This document shows, in pieces, positions 1-7,761 of a stretch of 16,009 bases of DNA. The notes beneath the pieces are model-generated. The model was given only the letters and a program-made list of their open reading frames with translations. It was not told where the DNA came from and ran no database searches. Position 1 is the stretch's first letter. Each line of letters begins with the position of its first letter. Position numbers and translations under genes: made by a program. The stretch is from assembly GCA_010027105.1 (NCBI GenBank), contig RGVT01000024.1, forward strand, positions 1-16,009. Reading direction: 5' to 3'. Origin of the DNA: Planctomycetia bacterium. Its GTDB lineage: Bacteria > Planctomycetota > Planctomycetia > Pirellulales > UBA1268.

Positions 1-1958
<1,958 letters not shown>

Positions 1959-2162
1959 GATGCGTCCTTTCCGAGGTGTGGCCGCGTAGACTACCGCGCG
2001 CGAATCCAGCCGAAAGCCGCCCGGCCGAACAGGCCGCAGGAGCGGCACAGATTTCCAGACTGTCTCGCCGCCCAGGTCACCGGCCAATCCTGCAAAACAC
2101 CCGCAAAATGCGGCAGTTTCGGGCGGCGTGAAAAAAATTCGGCCCGGATTCGTTCCTTGGAT

Positions 2163-2191
2163 TCGACACACCGCTCACCATCTGGTATGGT
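2163..2191 (+). promoter_or_regulatory. candidate sigma70-type promoter for the small RNA
   Basis: TCGACA (5 of 6 to TTGACA) at 2163-2168, a 17-bp spacer, then TATGGT (4 of 6 to TATAAT) at 2186-2191. The start of transcription would fall near 2198. No protein gene follows on this strand, but a strong intrinsic terminator does 103 bp downstream. Matching is by eye only, and planctomycete promoters are poorly characterised. Confidence 0.5.
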
Positions 2192-2197
2192 TGCGGT

Positions 2198-2332
2198 GTC
2201 GGACGGAAACATCGCCGACGACCCACCGAACACAACGAATCTCTTCAGCGGCTGTTCCCCCCCCCAAAGACCCACACTTCGATAGCCGCTACCGGGCCCG
2301 TGGTTTCCCCAACCATGGGCCCTTTTCTTTTT
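2198..2332 (+). ncRNA. candidate small RNA, about 135 nt, ending in an intrinsic terminator
   Basis: Called from context: a promoter-like pair (2163-2191) and a strong terminator (2294-2332) bracket a stretch with no credible reading frame. Three hairpins can be drawn: GTCGG...CCGAC near the 5' end, AGCGGCT...AGCCGCT (roughly 2233-2290) whose large loop carries a run of nine C, and the terminator. A C-rich loop could in principle pair with Shine-Dalgarno sequences; that is inference. It does not show the SRP RNA apical motif (GGAA loop with AGCAG), a tmRNA tag frame, or anything I recognise as 6S RNA or RNase P. It could instead be the leader of a lost gene. Confidence 0.45.
2294..2332 (+). 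terminator. rho-independent terminator
   Basis: GGGCCCGTGGTT, loop TCCCC, AACCATGGGCCC form a 12-bp stem with one G-U pair, followed directly by TTTTCTTTTT. This is a textbook intrinsic terminator reading on the plus strand and the strongest one in the window. There is no protein gene immediately upstream on that strand. Confidence 0.85.
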
Positions 2333-2342
2333 CACGCGAAAC

Positions 2343-2537
2343 ACGAGCCTCCGGCTCGTTTTCGCTTGGCCGGCATCCGCCGGCTGGCAAGAACCCGGGC
2401 CTCCAGCCCTAGCGCGATTGAGAGGGGCATCCTGTCCGTTTTCGCTTGGCCGGCAAACCCGGGCCTCCAGCCCTAGCGCGATTGAGAGGGGCATCCTGTC
2501 CGTTTTCGCTTGGCCGGCATCCGCCGGCTGGCCTGTC
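2343..2537. repeat. hairpin plus tandem repeat block (80-, 64- and 37-bp units)
   Basis: A hairpin ACGAGCC-TCC-GGCTCGT (2343-2359) leads into three copies of a unit that begins CGTTTTCGCTTGGCCGGC and ends GGGGCATCCTGTC or CCTGTC: 2357-2436 (80 bp), 2437-2500 (64 bp) and 2501-2537 (37 bp, partial). Unit 2 lacks a 16-bp insert (a GCCGGC-containing hairpin) present in units 1 and 3. Unit 3 lacks the CCCGGGCCTCCAGCCC to GATTGAGAGGGGC part. Each full unit carries the small hairpin GGGC-CTCCA-GCCC. No uniform spacers, so not CRISPR. No coding function seen. Confidence 0.85.
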
Positions 2538-2587
2538 TTCACGACCCGCATTCGGAGCCGGCGGTAGGCATGCTCGACTCCGGTCGT

Positions 2588-2638
2588 GTTGAGAGTACAG
2601 GACTCGTGGGTTTTGATCAGACGCCGATCGTACTCAAC
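2588..2638. repeat. imperfect inverted repeat, 51 bp
   Basis: GTTGAGAGTAC at 2588-2598 faces GTACTCAAC at 2630-2638. The arms are complementary over nine pairs with a two-base bulge (AG), and the loop is 31 nt and itself contains two GATC sites. There is no T-run on either side, so it is not a typical intrinsic terminator. Role unknown; it may be part of the same intergenic repeat family or a remnant. Confidence 0.5.
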
Positions 2639-2800
2639 GACTCCCTTCGTCTGCGCGTGCCCACCGACCGTCTCCGCCGAAACTGCTGAGCGCCGACGAG
2701 TTCGAGAGGCTTGGCGTTGCCCCCGCCGGAAAGGCGGCACGCGACGATTCCGAGCCGGCGCGGCGGAGTCGATACCGCATGCGAATCGCTCGACCCGGGG

Positions 2801-4549
2801 TTACGGGCCGGTCTCGTGGAGGTGCTGCGTGAGGATCCGCTCGAGTTCGCGCACCGTGGCGGGCTGGTGGTGCACCTTCGTGTGGGTGGCCGGCACCTCG
2901 ATCTCGCTCACCGTGCCGGCCAGCCGGGCGCTCGACGCCGGCACCACGCAATCGCCCGGATCCCCCGTCAGCGAGTGGTGTGCCGTGCCGATCACACTGT
3001 GCGTCGTGACCCAGCAGGGGGTGCGCAGCGCCCTGAGCGCAGCCAGGATCGACGACTCCGGCTCGAGGATGTCGACCGTCGTCGGCAACGACCGCGCGAA
3101 GTCGCCCTGAAACGTGTCGGGGTTGAGCGCGACGAGCTGCTCGTAGACCGCCGCGGTCTGCGCCGGCCGCCGGACGGTGAGCGCGGCCGCCCGCCCCACG
3201 GCCCGCGACGCCAGCGACGACCCCGCGTGCGGCGTGGCGATGAACACCACCCGCTTCACGAAGGGCAGCGGCTCGAAGAAGAACAACGGGGCCACGAACC
3301 GGCGCACCTCCGGCTGCATCCGCACCTCGTCGAACGGCCGCCGCGAGACCGAGTCCCAGATCGCGGTGCCGGGCTCGACGACCATCATCTTGGCGTGCAG
3401 TCCGCCCATGCTGTGCCCCACGAGCACGACCTGCCGCAGCGCCGGGTCGGCCCCCTCGGGGTCGAGCCCGTGCACCGCCGCCTGCAGCTGGCCCCGGAGC
3501 ACCGCAGCCGACTGCAGGAACGAGGCGCCGGTGGGGTAGTGGAACACCCACGGCTCGTAGCGGCGGTGGAACGTGGGCCACGTGCGGAGTTCGTTGAGCA
3601 GGTCGAACCACGTGCCCTCGTCGCTCGCCAGGCCGTGGATGAACACCACCGGGATCCTGCCCGGCTGATGCGGCTCGAGAACTTCGAGCCGGGGCTGGGT
3701 GTCGCCGCGGCCGTAGGGCTGGATGAACCCCGAGAGCCCGGCCTGCGGCGTGCCCTCGAGCACGTCGAGCAGCGGTGCCGTGAGGTCGCCGGCCAGCGGC
3801 GGCCGGGCGGCGCCGATCCGCACCGCCGCGATCTCGACGGGATTGGCGAGGTCGAGCACCGCGGCCGCGTGGTCGCGGGCGAGCGGGCCGGCGAACGTCT
3901 GCAGAAACGTTTCGTCGCCGGGCATCCGGAACCGCAGCACGGCCGTGGCCGCCAGCGACTGACGGTCGGGGGCGAACGCTCCCGCGACGGTCCCGGGAGG
4001 AGCCCGCTTGACCCGCACGACGACCGGCAGCCCGAACCCCTCGCGACAGTGATGCCGCCTGATCCGCGCGTCCGCGGGTGGGGGCACCGCGACGATCTTC
4101 TCGATGAGCGACGCGTCGACGGGGAGCGCCCGCGTCTCGATCGGCACCACGACGGTCTTCCACCGGGGCCCCAGCGCGAGGCCTTCGTTCGTGAAGCGCC
4201 CGTGATGGCAGGCGGTGACGAGCAAGCCCTCGAGCGCTGCGACGTAGAGTTCGGACGCCTCGCAGACGATCTCCGCCGACCCCGGGCACGTCCACACCGC
4301 GTTCCACGCCGCCTCCGTCGCCGCGTAAAACGCGTCGACGGCGTGGGGATCATGGTTCTCCGCGAGTTTCGCCGCGGCCGTGCCCCAGTCGCGTGCCTGC
4401 TTCAGGTAGCCCTGCGCGGCCACGACCGGATCGGGTTGCTCGCGCGCAGCGAGCCCCCCCCCGGCCGGCGCCGCCAGCGCAGCGGCGCACAGCCCGGCGA
4501 CGATCACGCCGCCCAGCGCCCCGATGCCGAACGCTCTCACGGTCCTCAT
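2801..4549 (-). CDS. exported alpha/beta hydrolase (lipase/esterase-like), 582 aa
   Basis: Predicted exported hydrolase acting on an unknown ester or related substrate. Start chosen at ATG 4549-4547: it has AGGAAGG 8 nt upstream and begins a clear signal peptide (residues 1-27, MRTVRAFG... ending ALAA), whereas the longer in-frame start at 4672 adds 41 residues ahead of it. Residues about 40-290 form an N-terminal region I do not recognise. From about 298 the alpha/beta-hydrolase fold is plain: VVFIHG oxyanion-hole loop (His305-Gly306), nucleophile elbow GHSMGG with Ser380, IATPHAGS, probable acid Asp533 in GDCVVP, and catalytic His about 556 in ATHTKVHHQPA, giving an ordered Ser-Asp-His triad. 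The final stretch (VRELERILTQHL) is the usual terminal helix. Stands alone between two repeat-filled spacers. Fold confident; substrate unknown. Confidence 0.88.
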   Translation of the reverse strand: MRTVRAFGIGALGGVIVAGLCAAALAAPAGGGLAAREQPDPVVAAQGYLKQARDWGTAAAKLAENHDPHAVDAFYAATEAAWNAVWTCPGSAEIVCEASELYVAALEGLLVTACHHGRFTNEGLALGPRWKTVVVPIETRALPVDASLIEKIVAVPPPADARIRRHHCREGFGLPVVVRVKRAPPGTVAGAFAPDRQSLAATAVLRFRMPGDETFLQTFAGPLARDHAAAVLDLANPVEIAAVRIGAARPPLAGDLTAPLLDVLEGTPQAGLSGFIQPYGRGDTQPRLEVLEPHQPGRIPVVFIHGLASDEGTWFDLLNELRTWPTFHRRYEPWVFHYPTGASFLQSAAVLRGQLQAAVHGLDPEGADPALRQVVLVGHSMGGLHAKMMVVEPGTAIWDSVSRRPFDEVRMQPEVRRFVAPLFFFEPLPFVKRVVFIATPHAGSSLASRAVGRAAALTVRRPAQTAAVYEQLVALNPDTFQGDFARSLPTTVDILEPESSILAALRALRTPCWVTTHSVIGTAHHSLTGDPGDCVVPASSARLAGTVSEIEVPATHTKVHHQPATVRELERILTQHLHETGP

Positions 4550-4744
4550 GCGCGCGCCTTCCTGCTCCACGTATCGGGACGCAAACCCCCTGGAGCCAAC
4601 TCGGGCGACGCGCCCCACGGAAACCACGTCCGCCCTTGCCGAACTTGCCGCGAGGATGCGCAGGCCCGGCAAATTCTGCCGGCCGAGAAAGGCGATCCGT
4701 TGCTGACCCGGAGCTGTTTCGCCGGGTACTCACATCAAGGGATG

Positions 4745-4860
4745 CGCCGGCTTCGGGCCACCCGATCCCTCTCGCCGGACGTTCACTGCACGTGGGGACA
4801 GAGCTCCATCTCTGTCCATCCGACAGGCCTGGAGGCCTGTCGCTACGACTAAAGCCGGCG
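4745..4860. repeat. 116-bp repeat element bounded by 9-bp inverted repeats
   Basis: CGCCGGCTT (4745-4753) and AAGCCGGCG (4852-4860) are perfect inverted repeats enclosing two strong hairpins: GGACAGAG-CTCCAT-CTCTGTCC (4796-4817, 8-bp stem) and CGACAGGCC-TGGA-GGCCTGTCG (4821-4842, 9-bp stem). Words from this element recur at 15.87-15.94 kb: a 21-bp exact match (4744-4764 with 15902-15922), CTCGCCGGACGT (4771-4782 with 15874-15885), and CTAAAGCCGGC, which is the reverse complement of GCCGGCTTTAG there. Too short for a transposase; it resembles a non-autonomous or REP-like intergenic repeat. Confidence 0.65.
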
Positions 4861-4903
4861 GCCGGGGCACTGCGTGGCCCGAAGCCTCCTCAACTGTGGG
4901 ACT

Positions 4904-4946
4904 GCCGGGCTGGAGGCCCGGCTCTCAAGAGCGAACGGAGGTTCGC
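4904..4946. repeat. two adjacent GGAG-loop hairpins
   Basis: GCCGGGC-TGGAG-GCCCGGC (4904-4922) and GCGAAC-GGAG-GTTCGC (4931-4946), with a small GCTCT-CA-AGAGC dyad between and overlapping them (4921-4932). They continue the hairpin series of the preceding element: different stems, same GGAG loop core. They lie just downstream of the stop codon of the minus-strand 165-aa gene (4985), so they might act in its 3' end, but no T-run follows on the minus strand. Confidence 0.7.
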
Positions 4947-4984
4947 CAAGAAACCCGAGGCCAGGATGGCGAGGGGACCATACG

Positions 4985-5482
4985 TCACGCCCGGACGGCG
5001 TGCTCTTCGGCGACGAGTTCCAGGTCGGAGGCGAGGTACTTCACCGTCGCCGTCGGGGCGAGGTTGAAGTAGACGCGGCCGTCGGTCCTCCAGCGGCCCC
5101 CGTCGTGGAGAAATTCGGCCGTCGCGGCGCGGACGTTCGAGACGGCCTCCACCTCCTCCATGCCGCCCCCTTCCACCGCCTCGAAGCTGACCTCGATCGC
5201 GACGAGCGCCTTGAGGCCGCGCGACTTGCGGTCGCGGGCGTAGACCACGTCGTCGTCGAAGGCCACGTCGGTCCAGCGCAGGCCGCGAGGCTTGCCGCTG
5301 GCGCTCGCCTTCTCGATGAACTTCGCCTCGAGCTGCTCGCGTTGCCGGTGGAAGTCCCGCTGGGCGCGGGCCAGACGCTCCGCCTGCCTGGCGACGCGGA
5401 TCGGCCGAAGGGCGATCGCGGTGGCCATGCCGGCGACTGCGGCGACGGCGAACGTGGAGATCAGGTACAACGCGGTGCCCAT
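4985..5482 (-). CDS. single-TM protein of unknown function, 165 aa
   Basis: I do not recognise the family. Start chosen at ATG 5482-5480: it has a GGGAG ribosome site and begins directly with a hydrophobic segment (residues 5-26). The longer in-frame start at 5569 would add 29 residues and overlap the start of nfo on the other strand. After the membrane segment comes a basic, charged helix rich in Arg, Gln and Glu (about 30-60), likely coiled coil. A soluble mixed alpha/beta C-terminal domain follows (70-160: LRWTDVAFDDDVVYARD, ALVAIEVSFE, RVYFNLAPTATVKYLASDL). Presumably an N-terminal membrane anchor with the domain on one side; the sidedness is not clear from sequence. Probably conserved among planctomycetes, but that needs a search. 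Confidence 0.75.
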   Translation of the reverse strand: MGTALYLISTFAVAAVAGMATAIALRPIRVARQAERLARAQRDFHRQREQLEAKFIEKASASGKPRGLRWTDVAFDDDVVYARDRKSRGLKALVAIEVSFEAVEGGGMEEVEAVSNVRAATAEFLHDGGRWRTDGRVYFNLAPTATVKYLASDLELVAEEHAVRA

Positions 5483-5561
5483 GGCGGCGCTCCCGGGCGG
5501 CAGAACCAATCGCTTGAAGTGTACGATCGCCAGCCAAGCCGTCAAAAAGCGGAGGGCCTCG

Positions 5562-6550
5562 ATGCCCAAAAAACCGGGCGACAGACGATCTGCCCGACCG
5601 CGGAAGATCGCGTCCGGGACGCGGCCCCATCCCGTGATCGGTGCCCATCAATCGATCGCCGGGGGCTTCGAAAAGGCGGTCGAACGGGCCGTGGAAACCG
5701 GCTGCGACTGCCTGCAGGTCTTCACCCGCAACATCAACCGCTGGGATGTCTCGCCGCTCGACTCCGACGAAGCCCGGGCCTTCCGCATGGCGGTGCGGGC
5801 GGCCCGCCTGCGGCTCGTGATCGCCCACGACCCGACCGGACACTCCGCGACAAATCGATCGCAGGCCTGGTCACCGAACTCGAGCGGGCCGAAGCCCTCG
5901 GCATCCCGTGGGTCGTGGCTCATCCGGGCGCCGTCGGGGAGCAGCCGGCCGAGGTGGCCGTGGCCCGGGCCGCCGACGGTATCGCCGCCGCGCTCACGGC
6001 CACCAGCGGGCTCGCGGCGGGCATCCTCATCGAGACGACCGCCGGCCAGGGCTCGTGCCTCGGGGCCACGTTCGCGGAGATCGGAGCGCTGCTCGCGCGG
6101 ATCGATACCGTCCCGGGGCTCGCGCCCCGTGTCGGCGTGTGCCTCGACACCTGCCACGTGTTCGCGGCCGGCTACGCCCTCGCGCCCCGCGCCGCGCTCG
6201 ACGCGACGCTGCGCGAGTTCGACGACCTCGTCGGTCTCGGGCGGCTCGTCGCGATCCATGCCAACGACTCGAAGAAGGATCGCGGATCGCGGGTCGATCG
6301 CCACGAGGCGATCGGCCGCGGAAAGATCGGCCGGGAGGCCTTCCGGCTGATCCTGAACCACCCGCTGCTCCGCGGCATCCCGCTGTTTCTCGAAACGCCC
6401 AAGGAGAATGCACAGGGCGTGATGACGCCGGCCCAGGACCGGACGAACCTCGCGCTGCTCAGGCGTTTGGCCGGCCCCGCTCGCGCGGGATCGCGCGGCC
6501 GTGCGGGTCGCTCTCCTCGCCGCCCACCTCCGCCTCGATCCGGCGCCTGA
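5562..6550 (+). pseudogene. nfo: endonuclease IV (deoxyribonuclease IV), frameshifted by a short deletion
   Basis: AP endonuclease of base-excision repair, a zinc TIM barrel. ATG 5562 has a perfect GGAGG 6 nt upstream. The first frame reads VIGAHQSIAGGFEKAV, LQVFTRNINRW, LRLVIAHD, then loses homology. From 5831 a different frame (codon starts shifted by 2) continues PDRTLRDKSIAG and the rest: VVAHPGA, IETTAGQG, DTCH, HANDSKK, DRHEAIG, LFLETP. These match the nine metal ligands of E. coli Nfo (His69, His109, Glu145, Asp179, His182, His216, Asp229, His231, Glu261) in order. Between AHD and PD the family normally has about eight residues (SYLINLxx-like), absent here. A loss of about 25 nt at 5830/5831 explains both the missing residues and the shift. 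Either a true pseudogene or an assembly/sequencing error. The 3' end runs 92 bp into the convergent permease gene; the last ~25 residues look like read-through. Confidence 0.85.
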
Positions 6551-7751
6551 CGTCGGCCCCGAGATGGTGCTCGATCCACTCGGCGGGCGGATGCAGGTGG
6601 TCGAGCGGCAGTTCCACGTGGCGGCCGAGCCAGGCCTCCCAGAGGCGGTGCGACCGCACCACCGTCTCGGCCTCCGCGCGGCCCGGCGCGGTCAGCCCCC
6701 AGCGGTCGCCGTCGCGGACGATCCGGCCGCTCACCCTCAGCCACGCCGCCGCAGCCCAGTCCCCCGGGCCGGTCGCGGCCGGCGGCCCGGCGCGGGCCTC
6801 GTCGGCCCGCCACAACCGCGCGAGCAGGTCTTCGCAGCGGACGCGCCACGCGAGCCGCGCCCGCGCCGCGCCGCGGGCGAGCACGCCGTCCTCGGGGGCG
6901 ACGATCGCCGCGACCGCGTACTCGAGGCCGAGCACGACGGCGATCATCCCTGCGGCGCTCGTGTCGAGTCGATACGCGGCCATGTAGCCCAGGCAGGCCG
7001 CGGCCACGCCGAGCACCACGGCCACGACGGCCATCCACGCGAGGCGGCGCACGAGCAGTTCCGCGGCCGCCGCAGGCACGACGAGCATCGCGACCACGAG
7101 AATCGCCCCCACGGCCTCGAAGCTCGCCACGGTCACGAGCGCAGTCGCCGCGAGCAGGCCCGTGGTCACGGCCGCCACGGGCACCCCCACGGCCCGCGCG
7201 GCTTCGGCGTCGAACGCGGCGAACACCTGGTCCTTCCACGTGGCCGCGAGCCCCGCGCCGACGAGCCCCAGCACGACGACGCCCGTGAGGAACGCCCGCG
7301 GCACCTCGAGGCCGGCGACGGCGACCGTATCGAACGGCACGAACTCGAGGACGCCGTAGAGCACGCACGACGGGTCGAGGTCGATCCGCCGCGCCAGGGC
7401 GCTCGCCAGCACGACCCCGACGGCGAACAGCGTGGTGAACACGACGCCGGTGCCGGCATCCTCGGCCACGCCCCCCTCGGACCGCAGGGCCTGCACGAGG
7501 AGCACCGTCACGACCGCGGCCACGACCGCGCCCCCGAGCACGGCGAATCCGCCCGGCCGCCCGCCCGCGAGCACGGCCAAGACGATCCCGGGCAGCACTG
7601 CGTGGCTGATCGCGTCGCCGAGCAGGCTCATCCGCCGCACGACGAGCAGCGTGCCCACGAGGGCGCAGCCCGCGGCGACGACCGCCGCGGTGGCGATCGC
7701 CCACGCGTGCAGCGCCGCGAACCCTCCTTCCGAGCCCGGCACGAGGTTCAT
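6459..7751 (-). CDS. metal ABC transporter permease fused to a DtxR/MntR-type sensor domain, 430 aa
   Basis: Residues 1 to about 285 are an ABC-3 family membrane permease (ZnuB/TroCD/MntC type), with VRRMSLLGDAISHAVLPG at 38-55, EDAGTGVVFTTLFAVGV, and FEAVGAILVVAMLVVPAAAA near 211-230. Residues about 300-422 match a DtxR-family metalloregulator. A reduced winged-helix region (RLWRADE..., GDRWGLTAPGRAEAE) is followed by the metal-binding/dimerisation domain: RSHRLWE (His368, Glu372), LHPPAEWIEHHL (His387, Glu391, Glu394, His395) and DPHGRAIP. These align with DtxR His79, Glu83, His98, Cys102, Glu105, His106; Glu in place of Cys is the MntR arrangement. MntR Asp8 aligns with Asp308, but Glu11 aligns with Ala311, and the HTH helices look shortened, so DNA binding is doubtful. 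ATG 7751 has a GAGGA site and lies 10 bp after the preceding permease. Last gene of the operon. Confidence 0.93.
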   Translation of the reverse strand: MNLVPGSEGGFAALHAWAIATAAVVAAGCALVGTLLVVRRMSLLGDAISHAVLPGIVLAVLAGGRPGGFAVLGGAVVAAVVTVLLVQALRSEGGVAEDAGTGVVFTTLFAVGVVLASALARRIDLDPSCVLYGVLEFVPFDTVAVAGLEVPRAFLTGVVVLGLVGAGLAATWKDQVFAAFDAEAARAVGVPVAAVTTGLLAATALVTVASFEAVGAILVVAMLVVPAAAAELLVRRLAWMAVVAVVLGVAAACLGYMAAYRLDTSAAGMIAVVLGLEYAVAAIVAPEDGVLARGAARARLAWRVRCEDLLARLWRADEARAGPPAATGPGDWAAAAWLRVSGRIVRDGDRWGLTAPGRAEAETVVRSHRLWEAWLGRHVELPLDHLHPPAEWIEHHLGADVRRRIEAEVGGEESDPHGRAIPRERGRPNA

Positions 7752-7761
7752 GCTGCGGTCC

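Larger units (their letters stand above)
1959..2800. other. 842-bp intergenic spacer: small-RNA unit and repeats, no protein gene
   Basis: The spacer lies between the 5' end of acnA and the 3' end of the hydrolase gene. From left to right it holds the acnA leader, a candidate promoter/small RNA/terminator on the plus strand (2163-2332), a hairpin and tandem-repeat block (2343-2537), and an imperfect inverted repeat (2588-2638). A short hairpin CCGCC-GGAAA-GGCGG follows at 2723-2737, without a T-run, and could sit in the 3' end of the hydrolase transcript. Open frames here (for example minus 1991-2740 and plus 2128-2412) run through the repeats, lack convincing ribosome sites and match nothing I recognise. 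I see no protein-coding gene. Confidence 0.7.
4550..4984. other. 435-bp intergenic spacer with dyads and hairpin repeats
   Basis: The spacer between the hydrolase 5' end and the 3' end of the 165-aa gene. The hydrolase-proximal part (4550-4665) is unremarkable apart from its ribosome site. A perfect dyad CCGGCA-AATTC-TGCCGG lies at 4666-4682; its AT centre could be part of a promoter or operator for the hydrolase, but I could not find a good -35. From 4745 the spacer is repeat sequence, listed separately. No credible gene. Confidence 0.6.

Noticed and set aside
2198..2332. SRP RNA, 6S RNA, tmRNA or RNase P RNA
   Set aside because: None of the conserved signatures of these RNAs could be found in this stretch.
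2357..2537. CRISPR array
   Set aside because: The units are adjacent and differ by indels of a hairpin module. There are no unique spacers of uniform length, and no cas genes nearby.
1991..2740. 249-codon minus-strand frame through the acnA-hydrolase spacer
   Set aside because: It reads through the tandem repeats, producing repeated QPADAGQAK-like peptides, and through the antisense of the candidate small RNA. No ribosome site or known motif. A degraded gene at 2540-2740 cannot be fully excluded.
4550..4672. Longer hydrolase start at 4672 (41 extra residues)
   Set aside because: The extension precedes a clear signal peptide, and ATG 4549 has the better ribosome site.
5483..5569. Longer start of the 165-aa protein at 5569
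   Set aside because: It would overlap the start of nfo on the other strand; ATG 5482 has a ribosome site and opens directly with the membrane segment.
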